Of a stretch of DNA of 5,438 nucleotides, positions 1-5,438 are shown in pieces. How positions within the stretch are numbered: the first letter of the stretch is position 1; each line of letters opens with the position of its first letter. Origin of the DNA: Alphaproteobacteria bacterium (lineage in GTDB: Bacteria > Pseudomonadota > Alphaproteobacteria > RF32 > CAG-239); contig JAFTNB010000104.1 in NCBI GenBank assembly GCA_017452115.1, positions 1 through 5,438 of the forward strand, written 5' to 3'. The notes below the pieces were generated by a model that had not been told where the DNA came from, ran no database searches, and worked only from the letters and a program-made list of their open reading frames with translations. Both the position numbers and the translations under genes were made by a program.

Positions 1-20
1 ATTTTCTCAATCAATATATA

Positions 21-49
21 TTGCCTATTACTAAAAATTAATTTATTTT
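21..49 (+). promoter_or_regulatory. possible sigma70-type promoter for lepA
   Basis: A TTGCCT -35-like hexamer (21-26) is followed 17 nt later by TATTTT (44-49). Both are only moderate matches to consensus in a very AT-rich leader, so chance is a real possibility. The sequence before position 1 is not available, so lepA may instead be transcribed from an upstream gene. The ribosome-binding signal before lepA is weak (GGGT at 72-75). Confidence 0.25.
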
Positions 50-82
50 CATAAAAAATAATATTAAGTATGGGTAAAAAAT

Positions 83-1888
83 ATGAGTACTGATTTAAAT
101 TCAATTCGCAACTTTGCAATTATTGCACATATCGATCACGGCAAGTCTACGCTTGCTGATAGAATGATTGAATATTGCGGAGGTCTGCAATCTCGTGAGA
201 TGCAGGAGCAGGTTTTGGATTCAATGGATATTGAACGTGAGCGAGGCATTACAATTAAAGCACAGACAGTGCGGCTTAATTATACGGCGAAAGACAATAA
301 AACTTATCAGCTTAATTTGATTGATACTCCGGGGCATGTGGATTTTTCTTATGAGGTTTCTCGTTCTTTGGCTTCTTGTGAAGGATCGGTTTTGGTAGTG
401 GATGCTACTCAAGGGGTGGAAGCCCAGACACTGGCGAATGTTTATTTGGCGATAGATAATAATCATGAAATTATTCCAGTACTAAATAAGATTGATTTAC
501 CCTCAGCGGAGCCGGATAGAGTTAAACAACAAATTGAGGATGTGATTGGACTTGATACTTCTGATGCAGTTGAAACGTCGGGTAAAACCGGACTTGGAGT
601 ACCGGATTTATTGGAAGCAATAGTAAATCGTCTTCCTGCACCAAAAGGTGATGTAAATGCTCCGCTTAAGGCATTGTTGATTGACAGTTGGTATGATCCG
701 TATTTAGGGGTGATTATTTTAGTCCGTGTCCATGATGGGGTATTAAAGCGTAAAACACAAATTCGGATGATGAGTAATAATAGTACATATTTGGTTGATA
801 AGGTGGGTATATTTACCCCTAAAATGCAAGATATTGAGGCGCTGTACCCTGGGGAAGTAGGTTTTATTACAGCAAGTATTAAAAGTGTGAGTGATTGTAG
901 TATCGGTGATACAATAACTGATAATAAAGTTCCTTGTGCAGCACCATTAAAAGGTTTTAAACCGTCTGTTCCGGTGGTGTTTTGTTCAATCTTTCCGGTT
1001 GACAGCAGCGAATATGATAATCTTAAAGATGCATTGGCTAAACTTAAGCTTAATGATGCCAGTATTGAATATCAAAATGAAAATTCAGCGGCATTGGGCT
1101 TGGGTTTTCGCTGTGGATTTTTAGGTTTGCTGCATATGGAGATTATTGAAGAACGTTTGGATAGAGAATTTGATTTGGATATTATTACAACCGCTCCTTC
1201 TGTGGCTTATCGAATCAATATGACTGATGGTTCGCAAATAACGCTTCATAATCCTGCAGATATGCCGGATGTGACGCAAATTAAATCAATAGAAGAACCT
1301 TGGGTTAAGGCAACAATTTTAGTTCCTGATACTTATCTCGGAGCTGTTCTCAAACTTTGTACTGAACGCCGAGGTGAACAAGTAGAACTGACTTATGCCG
1401 GCAGTCGTGCGATGTTGGTATATAATTTGCCGCTTAATGAAATTGTATTCGATTTTTATGACCGGTTGAAATCCATTACCAGCGGATATGCCAGTTTTGA
1501 TTATGAATTAACCGGATATGCAGAATCGGATTTGGTAAAAGTGCAAATTTTAATTAATGAAGAACAAGTAGATGCATTAGCGTTCTTATGCCATCGTAGT
1601 GAAGCAGAGAGCCGAGGACGGCAGATTTGTGAACGTTTGAAAGATTTAATACCACGGCATTTGTTTAAAATACCGATTCAAGCAGCAATCGGCGGACGTA
1701 TTGTAGCACGAGAAACTATTTCGGCAATGCGGAAAGATGTTACGGCAAAATGTTATGGCGGTGACGTTACTCGTAAGCGTAAGTTGTTGGATAAACAGAA
1801 AAAAGGTAAAAAGCGCATGCGTCAGTTCGGCAAAGTAGAAGTTCCGCAAAGTGCATTCATTGAAGCGCTGCGTATTGGCGATAATTAG
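83..1888 (+). CDS. lepA: elongation factor 4 (LepA), back-translocating ribosomal GTPase
   Basis: This is a full-length 601-residue LepA (the family is about 600). It is a cytoplasmic translational GTPase that binds ribosomes, promotes back-translocation and aids 30S biogenesis. The G domain is complete: P-loop AHIDHGKST (15-23), switch RGITI (54-58), DTPGH with the GTPase histidine (81-85), NKID (135-138) and a G5-like SGKTG (166-170) where SAKTG is usual. EF-G-like domains II, III and V follow, then the LepA-specific C-terminal domain with [12 protein letters not shown] and [11 protein letters not shown], which reaches the ribosomal A/P-tRNA region. The start at 83 fits the family N-terminus ([14 protein letters not shown]), although its Shine-Dalgarno is weak. 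It is convergent with csp across a shared terminator. Wording in domains II-V resembles alphaproteobacterial homologues. Family assignment is secure. Confidence 0.98.
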   Translation: MSTDLNSIRNFAIIAHIDHGKSTLADRMIEYCGGLQSREMQEQVLDSMDIERERGITIKAQTVRLNYTAKDNKTYQLNLIDTPGHVDFSYEVSRSLASCEGSVLVVDATQGVEAQTLANVYLAIDNNHEIIPVLNKIDLPSAEPDRVKQQIEDVIGLDTSDAVETSGKTGLGVPDLLEAIVNRLPAPKGDVNAPLKALLIDSWYDPYLGVIILVRVHDGVLKRKTQIRMMSNNSTYLVDKVGIFTPKMQDIEALYPGEVGFITASIKSVSDCSIGDTITDNKVPCAAPLKGFKPSVPVVFCSIFPVDSSEYDNLKDALAKLKLNDASIEYQNENSAALGLGFRCGFLGLLHMEIIEERLDREFDLDIITTAPSVAYRINMTDGSQITLHNPADMPDVTQIKSIEEPWVKATILVPDTYLGAVLKLCTERRGEQVELTYAGSRAMLVYNLPLNEIVFDFYDRLKSITSGYASFDYELTGYAESDLVKVQILINEEQVDALAFLCHRSEAESRGRQICERLKDLIPRHLFKIPIQAAIGGRIVARETISAMRKDVTAKCYGGDVTRKRKLLDKQKKGKKRMRQFGKVEVPQSAFIEALRIGDN

Positions 1889-1895
1889 CATAAAA

Positions 1896-1932
1896 AAATA
1901 CTCCGCAGTTCGATTAAGATTGCGGAGTATTT
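1896..1932. terminator. bidirectional intrinsic terminator between lepA and csp
   Basis: There is a perfect 12-bp inverted repeat: left arm AAATACTCCGCA (1896-1907), 13-nt loop, right arm TGCGGAGTATTT (1921-1932). On the + strand it continues into a T run to 1940. On the - strand it continues into the complement of the A run at 1892-1898. It therefore has the hairpin-plus-U-tract form in both directions and suits the convergent lepA and csp genes, lying 7 nt past the lepA stop and 6 nt past the csp stop. Confidence 0.9.
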
Positions 1933-1938
1933 GTTTTT

Positions 1939-2145
1939 TTATTGCAGTAAATGAATATTGCCGGCAGCTTGCTTGCCTCGGTCATTGATGATTTCAAAGC
2001 TGACTTTTTGACCGTCACTAACATTGCGAATACCACTTTTTTCCAATGCGGTAATGTGCACAAATATATCTTTATCGCTTTGCTCTTGACGAATAAAGCC
2101 GTAACCTTTTTTGTTATTAAACCATTTGATTTCACCTTGTAACAT
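1939..2145 (-). CDS. csp: cold-shock domain protein (CspA family)
   Basis: A 68-residue single cold-shock domain (OB fold), the normal size for CspA-like proteins. These bind single-stranded RNA and DNA in the cytoplasm and act as RNA chaperones or antiterminators. The diagnostic features are the N-terminal GEIKWFN (4-10), RNP1 KGYGFI (13-18) and RNP2 IFVHI (27-31), followed by the DGQKVSFEI strand and RGKQAAGNI near the end. The start is supported by AAGGA at 2155-2159 (- strand), 9 nt from the ATG. The gene has its own candidate promoter and a roughly 50-nt leader containing a small hairpin, and it ends at the shared terminator. Whether it is cold-inducible or constitutive cannot be told from the sequence. 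Confidence 0.95.
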   Translation of the reverse strand: MLQGEIKWFNNKKGYGFIRQEQSDKDIFVHITALEKSGIRNVSDGQKVSFEIINDRGKQAAGNIHLLQ

Positions 2146-2178
2146 TTGAGTATTTCCTTTTGCTTGATTTTTTGAAAT

Positions 2179-2193
2179 CCGAATTGTTTTCGG
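2179..2193 (-). promoter_or_regulatory. small hairpin in the csp 5' leader
   Basis: On the csp sense strand CCGAA-AACAA-TTCGG forms a perfect 5-bp stem with a 5-nt loop. It lies close to the predicted transcription start and about 20 nt upstream of the ribosome-binding site. A 5'-terminal stem-loop could stabilise the mRNA or take part in temperature-responsive folding as in other csp leaders. This is inference, and the stem is short. Confidence 0.35.
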
Positions 2194-2200
2194 TGCTAGT

Positions 2201-2228
2201 GATATATGGATGGTTTAGTTTTTTTCAA
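2201..2228 (-). promoter_or_regulatory. candidate sigma70-type promoter for csp
   Basis: On the - strand, TTGAAA (2223-2228) is followed after 16 nt by TATATC (2201-2206). This would place the transcript start near 2194 and give a leader of about 50 nt. It lies in the gap between the tsaC stop and csp, so csp need not depend on tsaC transcription. I see no convincing terminator between the two genes, so read-through from tsaC is also possible. Confidence 0.45.
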
Positions 2229-2269
2229 TGTGGCTCAAAGTTTATGTTGAGTATATAATATTCGAAAAA

Positions 2270-3223
2270 TTATTTTTTATATGCGGCACGGCGAATACGA
2301 TCATTAATTGCCATTCCTAATCCTGTATTGGGAATAGGGGATATGGCAATACCGCTGAATCCTTGCCTAGAATCGGCATAACGCATATAAGCAAAAAGAT
2401 TAGCAGCCGCTTCTTTAACGTCACCATTCGGACTGAGGTTTATATGAGCCCCGTTTGTATTTCCGAAACCGATAAAAAATTCTTCCGGCTTTGGTTGTTC
2501 CACGTTAATACGTAATGTATGTTGTGGGGCATAGTGTTTGAGCATTTGTCCGGGGGAACTGGGTAAGTTAGGATTACCATTGGAAATCAAAACTTTTTCG
2601 TTGAGAAATTCTTCCAGTTCTTCAACACTAATTCCGCCGGCTCGGAGCAGTACAATATCTTTTCCTGTAATGTCAATAATCGTAGATTCTACACCGACTT
2701 GGCAAGCACCGCCGTCTAAAATTATATCGATATTTTCTCCCAAACTATCATAAACATGTTGCGCAGTTGTCGGACTAATAGTTTGAGATTTGTTAGCAGA
2801 AGGAGCAACAATCGGGACGCCGCTTTTTTTGATTAATTCCAAAGCAACGGGATGATTAGGCATGCGTACCGTAACTGTTCTTAAACCGGCACAGGCTAAG
2901 TCAAGAGCAGCATTTGTATCGTGATTAAAGCGCCGTAAGACAAAAGTCAGAGGTCCGGGCCAGTATTTTTGGGCTAAACTGATAACTCGTTCATCGGTTT
3001 GAGCGTAGGTTTTGAGAAAATCAATTTCTGCAATATGAGAGATTAAAGGGTTGAAAGACGGACGACCTTTAGCCGCAAATATATTGGCAACAGCTTGCGG
3101 ATTGTAAACGTTAGCGCCTAAACCGTATACGGTTTCGGTTGGCATAGCAACAAGACCGCCTTGTTGAATAATGTGGGCGGCTTTAGTGATGTTTTGTGAT
3201 GTCGGTTTATATATATTAGTCAT
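2270..3223 (-). CDS. tsaC: L-threonylcarbamoyladenylate synthase, Sua5 type (two-domain)
   Basis: This 317-residue enzyme makes threonylcarbamoyl-AMP from threonine, bicarbonate and ATP, the first step of the t6A37 modification of ANN-decoding tRNAs. The TsaBDE complex then transfers the moiety. The N-terminal YrdC domain (about 1-200) has PTETVYGLG (28-36), KGRP (52-55), the WPGPLT signature (88-93), PSAN (141-144) and GVESTI (177-182). The SPGQMLKHYAP segment (223-233) is the conserved linker that closes over the active site in Sua5 proteins. The C-terminal Rossmann-like Sua5 domain runs to the end and finishes with GLGMAINDRIRRAA. The length suits Sua5 rather than the short TsaC form (about 190). 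The start has a weak purine-rich site (AAAGAG, 3230-3235) 6 nt upstream. The gene is divergent from the peptidase operon and is followed by csp on the same strand. Confidence 0.95.
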   Translation of the reverse strand: MTNIYKPTSQNITKAAHIIQQGGLVAMPTETVYGLGANVYNPQAVANIFAAKGRPSFNPLISHIAEIDFLKTYAQTDERVISLAQKYWPGPLTFVLRRFNHDTNAALDLACAGLRTVTVRMPNHPVALELIKKSGVPIVAPSANKSQTISPTTAQHVYDSLGENIDIILDGGACQVGVESTIIDITGKDIVLLRAGGISVEELEEFLNEKVLISNGNPNLPSSPGQMLKHYAPQHTLRINVEQPKPEEFFIGFGNTNGAHINLSPNGDVKEAAANLFAYMRYADSRQGFSGIAISPIPNTGLGMAINDRIRRAAYKK

Positions 3224-3282
3224 GATTTACTCTTTTTATACTTATCCGGCGATATTGTAAAGAGTGAAAATGGAGGAATCTG
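3224..3282. promoter_or_regulatory. divergent promoter region between tsaC and the peptidase operon
   Basis: These 59 bp must hold the control signals of two divergent units, unless promoters lie inside the coding regions. On the + strand TATACT (3237-3242) is a good -10 hexamer, but no clear -35 precedes it. On the - strand TTTACA (3256-3261) and TATAAA (3235-3240) are good hexamers but only 15 nt apart. That pair would start transcription only a few bases before the tsaC ATG. The two -10 elements overlap, so mutual exclusion of the polymerases is possible. All of this is motif inspection only. Confidence 0.35.
3272..3276 (+). promoter_or_regulatory. Shine-Dalgarno (GGAGG) fixing the start of the M17-like gene
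   Basis: GGAGG lies 6 nt before ATG 3283 and 12 nt before the next in-frame ATG at 3289, favouring the first. This is one of the strongest ribosome-binding sites in the window. It indicates that the downstream remnant gene is still set up for efficient translation. Confidence 0.75.
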
Positions 3283-4005
3283 ATGGTAATGATTGTTTTT
3301 AAGCCCAAAGAAAATATGTGTGCTGATATTAGTATGCAAAAAGTTGCTGATTATGAGGCTTATGGACGTAGTTTGTGGGCTGAATATGCCTATAAGTGCG
3401 AGCAGTTGATGATTGATGCCAATGCTTGTTCGGAGGAAACAATTTGCCAAACAGCATTGGGAATTATACTGGCGGATTATCGCTTTGATAAATATAAAAC
3501 AATGAAATCGGAAGAATATCCTAAATTGGAAGCAATTGTTTTTTTTACGGATAAGTTTGGTAAAGCTCAAAAAGAATTTGAAGATTATGCTGCATTAGCT
3601 AATGCTATTCGTTTTACAAAAGATTTATATAATGAACCGGATGGGCAATATCAGTTGGAACAGTATTTTTTTGAAATTAAGCGTTTGGAATATTTGGGAC
3701 TTGGGTTTAAGGATTGCGGGGGCAATTTATTACGACTGGTGTGGAAAGGAAGTGATAATTCTACAGAAAAAATAATTGTGGCTGAAAATCGGCAAAAATC
3801 AGCAATTGCTGCCGGTGTGATGAAAGTTATTGCTTTGCAGAGATTGCCGATAAATATAACTGTTTATTTGAAAATTGATGAAGCAATTAATGATTTATTG
3901 GTGAAAAATCCTATATATATTACAGATAACATATATAATGAAACGCAAGTGGAAAAAGAATTGCGCCGAGTTTATAATTTGATTAGGGAGATTAAATATG
4001 CATAA
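3283..4005 (+). CDS. catalytically dead, truncated M17 leucyl aminopeptidase-like protein
   Basis: A 240-residue protein recognisable as an M17 (PepA) relative by several landmarks in the right order. ALGIILADYRFDKYKT (58-73) matches the end of the N-terminal domain. AIRFTKDLYNEP (108-119) matches the ARDLVNEP block. GGNLLRLVWKGS (146-157) followed by EKIIVAEN (162-169) matches MGALLAVGRGS...RLIVLE. IAAGVMKVIALQRLPINI (175-192) matches AAVAGAMxALAxLxxPVNV. Between residues about 168 and 174 the family normally has about 30 residues with VGKGxTFDxGG and the metal-binding lysine and aspartates; here they are absent. The NTDAEGR metal and active-site block and the rest of the catalytic domain are also missing (family about 450-500). 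The protein should therefore have no aminopeptidase activity. Residues about 200-240 match nothing I recognise and are charged and helix-like. The frame is open, has a strong GGAGG site, and overlaps the M29 peptidase gene by 8 nt. Either a retained pseudoenzyme or partner, or an early pseudogene. Confidence 0.8.
   Translation: MVMIVFKPKENMCADISMQKVADYEAYGRSLWAEYAYKCEQLMIDANACSEETICQTALGIILADYRFDKYKTMKSEEYPKLEAIVFFTDKFGKAQKEFEDYAALANAIRFTKDLYNEPDGQYQLEQYFFEIKRLEYLGLGFKDCGGNLLRLVWKGSDNSTEKIIVAENRQKSAIAAGVMKVIALQRLPINITVYLKIDEAINDLLVKNPIYITDNIYNETQVEKELRRVYNLIREIKYA
3985..3990 (+). promoter_or_regulatory. Shine-Dalgarno of the M29 gene inside the M17-like gene
   Basis: AGGGAG lies 7 nt before ATG 3998 and within the last codons of the upstream gene. 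The upstream stop codon (4003-4005) falls just after the downstream start, so terminating ribosomes are well placed to reinitiate. This supports translational coupling and the choice of 3998 as the start. Confidence 0.7.
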
Positions 4006-5110
4006 AGACGAAAGAATAGTGCAGTTAGCTGAAAATATTATTAAAAATTCTGTGTGTTTAAAAAAAGGGGAACAAATTTATATTGAAGCTATTGGGGTAT
4101 CTACATTACCTTTTATGCAAGAATTGGTGAAGGTATCAACAGTAGTCGGGGGTGTACCTTTTTATTATTTTAATGATCAGTCATTACAAAAAGAGTTTAT
4201 TGAAAATGCTTCGATTGTACAACTTAAAGCATTGGCAGAAGTGCATAAGCAGTTGATGTCAACATCGAAGGCATATGTTGGGGTGAGAGGGAATGATGAT
4301 TTATTCTTATTGTCTTCAGTAAGTGCAGATAAAATGAATGCCTATATGAAATATTATTGGAATCCGGTACATTCCGAAATTAGAGTACCAAAAACAAAGT
4401 GGTGCGTAATGCGTTATCCCAATGCTGCGTTTGCGGCAATGTCAAAAATGCCCTTGGAAGAGTTTGAAAATTTCTATTTTGATGCTTGTCTGGTTGATTA
4501 TGCAAAAATGAGTAAGGCGATGAAACCTCTCAAAAAGTTGATGGATAAAACGAAAAAAGTTAGAATTATTGCACCTAATACAGATTTGGAATTTTCTATT
4601 GCCGGATTGAAAGCTGTGATTTGTGATGGAAAATTAAATGTTCCGGACGGCGAAGTTTATACAGCTCCGGTAAAGGATTCTATTAATGGTGTGGTACAGT
4701 TTAATACGGATACTTCATATTTGGGAACTGTATATTCTAATATTAGTTTAGTTTTTAAAAATGGCAAAATTATTGAAGGACATTCGCAAGTTAATGATGA
4801 GAAATTCCAGAAAATTTTAAATATTGATGAAGGGGCACGGTATATGGGTGAGTTTGCTTTGGGAGTTAATAATCAAATTACCAGACCTATGCTTGATATT
4901 TTATTTGATGAAAAAATTGGCGGTTCATTCCATATGGCTATAGGAAATTCGTATGAAGATGAAACAAATAATGGTAATAAATCGGCTATTCACTGGGATT
5001 TAGTGCAAATGCAAGATGTTGAACATGGAGGTGGTGAAATCTGGTTCGATGATGTGTTAATTCGTAAGGATGGGAAATTTGTATTAAAAGAATTAGCTGA
5101 TTTGAATTAA
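3998..5110 (+). CDS. M29-family metallo-aminopeptidase (AmpS / aminopeptidase T type)
   Basis: A 370-residue peptidase of the M29 'thermophilic metalloprotease' family, which removes N-terminal residues from peptides using two metal ions. Members usually have about 370-415 residues, so it is complete. The N-terminal domain (about 1-185) starts with AENIIKNSVCLKKGEQIYIE. The C-terminal catalytic domain holds IIAPNTDLEFSIAGL (190-204), NVPDGEVYTAP with Glu219, GEFALG with Glu285, EKIGGSFHMAIGNSY with His312 and Tyr319, and IHWD with His332 and Asp334. The Glu219-Glu285 and His312-Tyr319 spacings match the metal ligand and tyrosine spacing known for this family. No signal peptide is seen, so it is cytoplasmic, probably in intracellular peptide turnover. 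It is second in an operon, overlaps the dead M17-like gene by 8 nt, and ends 20 nt before a terminator hairpin. Confidence 0.95.
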   Translation: MHKDERIVQLAENIIKNSVCLKKGEQIYIEAIGVSTLPFMQELVKVSTVVGGVPFYYFNDQSLQKEFIENASIVQLKALAEVHKQLMSTSKAYVGVRGNDDLFLLSSVSADKMNAYMKYYWNPVHSEIRVPKTKWCVMRYPNAAFAAMSKMPLEEFENFYFDACLVDYAKMSKAMKPLKKLMDKTKKVRIIAPNTDLEFSIAGLKAVICDGKLNVPDGEVYTAPVKDSINGVVQFNTDTSYLGTVYSNISLVFKNGKIIEGHSQVNDEKFQKILNIDEGARYMGEFALGVNNQITRPMLDILFDEKIGGSFHMAIGNSYEDETNNGNKSAIHWDLVQMQDVEHGGGEIWFDDVLIRKDGKFVLKELADLN

Positions 5111-5112
5111 AG

Positions 5113-5124
5113 GTTAAATTTAAC
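5113..5124. repeat. perfect 12-bp palindrome after the M29 gene
   Basis: GTTAAATTTAAC reads identically on both strands and lies between the M29 stop and the terminator hairpin. It could be a dimeric regulator site, but in AT-rich DNA it may be chance. No loop is available for a stable RNA hairpin. No second copy was noticed elsewhere in the window. Confidence 0.3.
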
Positions 5125-5130
5125 AGCAAG

Positions 5131-5167
5131 AATATCTCTAAATGTAGGTTTAGAGATATTTTTTTAT
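5131..5167 (+). terminator. intrinsic terminator of the peptidase operon
   Basis: A perfect 12-bp stem, AATATCTCTAAA (5131-5142) and TTTAGAGATATT (5149-5160), has a 6-nt loop and is followed directly by a T tract (5161-5165). It ends the transcript 20 nt past the M29 stop codon and insulates the next gene. The stem is AT-rich but long and perfect. Confidence 0.9.
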
Positions 5168-5198
5168 ACAAATTCGCGTTCCTATTTTCTATTAAGTG

Positions 5199-5227
5199 TT
5201 TACATTAAGAAAAAGATATGATATAGT
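5199..5227 (+). promoter_or_regulatory. sigma70-type promoter with extended -10 for the exported-protein gene
   Basis: TTTACA (5199-5204) is followed after exactly 17 nt by TATAGT (5222-5227). The -10 is preceded by TGA, giving a TGnTATAGT extended -10. Transcription would start near 5234, leaving a leader of about 31 nt. It lies just past the operon terminator, which supports a new transcription unit here. This is the best promoter candidate in the window. Confidence 0.65.
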
Positions 5228-5253
5228 TCTAATTAGGGTTAATTCTTATAATT

Positions 5254-5257
5254 GGAG
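5254..5257 (+). promoter_or_regulatory. Shine-Dalgarno (GGAG) deciding the start at 5265
   Basis: GGAG lies 7 nt before ATG 5265. The next in-frame ATGs (5322, 5331, 5334) lack a well-spaced site: the GAGG at 5317-5320 is only about 1 nt from ATG 5322. The long leader form is therefore favoured. Confidence 0.6.
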
Positions 5258-5264
5258 CTATAAG

Positions 5265-5438
5265 ATGAGGAAATATATATTAATTTGTAGATGCCTTGAC
5301 GTTTTCTTACGAAAGCGAGGCATGACAATTATGATGTGGATACTCGTGTCAAGTTTGACTATGACAAATATGGCACATGCGGAATGTACGCCGGCGCCGG
5401 ATTGTGCATCAATCGGTTATACTGAAACTTCTTGTGAG
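5265..5438 (+). CDS. exported cysteine-containing protein, N-terminal part only (runs off the window)
   Basis: The frame is open from ATG 5265 to the last base, giving 58 codons with no stop. The protein begins with an unusually long basic n-region (about 1-19, with R2, K3, R9, R16, K17, R18). A hydrophobic core (about 20-36, including MMWILVSSL) follows, then AHA at 37-39, a good signal peptidase I site before Glu40. The visible mature part, ECTPAPDCASIGYTETSCE, has three cysteines (41, 47, 57). It resembles the Cys-rich 'DCASLGYT' units I associate with surface proteins of some gut alphaproteobacteria; that is recollection, not a search. The gene has its own promoter and Shine-Dalgarno and is separated from the peptidase operon by a terminator. 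Export to periplasm or surface is likely; function unknown. Confidence 0.75.
   Translation, partial: MRKYILICRCLDVFLRKRGMTIMMWILVSSLTMTNMAHAECTPAPDCASIGYTETSCE
5292..5322 (+). other. imperfect hairpin in the early coding sequence of the exported protein
   Basis: TGCCT (5292-5296) pairs with AGGCA (5318-5322). Further inward TTTTC (5302-5306) pairs with GAAAG (5311-5315) around a TTAC loop. The stem is about 12 bp with a 3-nt bulge and two G-T pairs. The 3' arm ends exactly on the A of the second in-frame ATG (5322). It could modulate translation or internal initiation, or be a coincidence of codons for CLDVFLRKRG. Confidence 0.35.

Noticed and set aside
70..93. Seven-codon frame (ATG GGT AAA ... 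TGA) overlapping the lepA start, as a possible leader peptide
   Set aside because: No Shine-Dalgarno precedes it, it is very short, and such overlaps arise easily in AT-rich leaders. Nothing in its codons suggests attenuation.
1951..2142. Open frames on the + strand and in another - strand frame across the csp gene
   Set aside because: They mirror the cold-shock gene, which has clear RNP1 and RNP2 motifs and a ribosome-binding site. The alternatives have no family resemblance.
2229..2258. Possible weak hairpin (CTCAA/TTGAG on the - strand) as a tsaC terminator
   Set aside because: Only 5 bp with a long loop and no adjacent U tract. It does not meet the form of an intrinsic terminator.
3220..3570. 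116-codon open frame on the - strand opposite the M17-like gene
   Set aside because: The + strand frame matches M17 landmarks and has a GGAGG site. The - strand product is low-complexity Phe/Ile-rich, has no recognisable motif, and would overlap the tsaC start.
4005..5110. Search for the missing M17 catalytic half downstream, as a frameshifted continuation
   Set aside because: The region is fully occupied by the M29 peptidase and no NTDAEGR-like or other M17 block is seen in it, so this is a truncation rather than a frameshift split.
1..5438. Mobile element, CRISPR array or toxin-antitoxin system
   Set aside because: No direct repeat arrays, transposase or integrase motifs, terminal inverted repeats or small paired toxin-like genes were seen. 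Base composition looks similar across the genes.

Overview
The window looks like AT-rich chromosomal DNA of an alphaproteobacterium. The LepA sequence reads like alphaproteobacterial LepA, for example in the SWYDPYLGV block and the [15 protein letters not shown] block. The low GC and the start of a cysteine-rich secreted protein are reminiscent of host-associated (gut-type) alphaproteobacteria. That placement is by eye only. No mobile element, CRISPR array, tRNA or rRNA is visible.

Layout. lepA (83-1888, +) runs into a perfect inverted repeat (1896-1932) that can serve as a terminator in both directions, because a cold-shock protein gene (1939-2145, -) converges on it. Upstream of csp on the same strand is a full-length Sua5-type threonylcarbamoyl-AMP synthase gene (2270-3223, -). 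A 59-bp divergent intergenic region (3224-3282) separates it from a two-gene + strand operon. The first operon gene (3283-4005) encodes a 240-residue remnant of an M17 leucyl aminopeptidase that has lost the metal-binding core. It overlaps by 8 nt the second gene (3998-5110), a complete M29 metallo-aminopeptidase with all expected metal ligands. A strong intrinsic terminator (5131-5167) closes the operon. A new transcription unit then begins with a good extended -10 promoter (5199-5227) and the first 58 codons of an exported, cysteine-containing protein that runs off the window end (5265-5438).

Function. lepA, csp and tsaC are ordinary translation and RNA housekeeping genes (elongation factor 4, RNA chaperone, tRNA t6A synthesis). 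The unusual part is the peptidase pair: an apparently intact, well-translated gene for a catalytically dead M17 relative, translationally coupled to an active-looking peptidase of an unrelated fold. The other point of interest is the truncated exported protein, with its atypically long basic leader and a hairpin in its early coding sequence.
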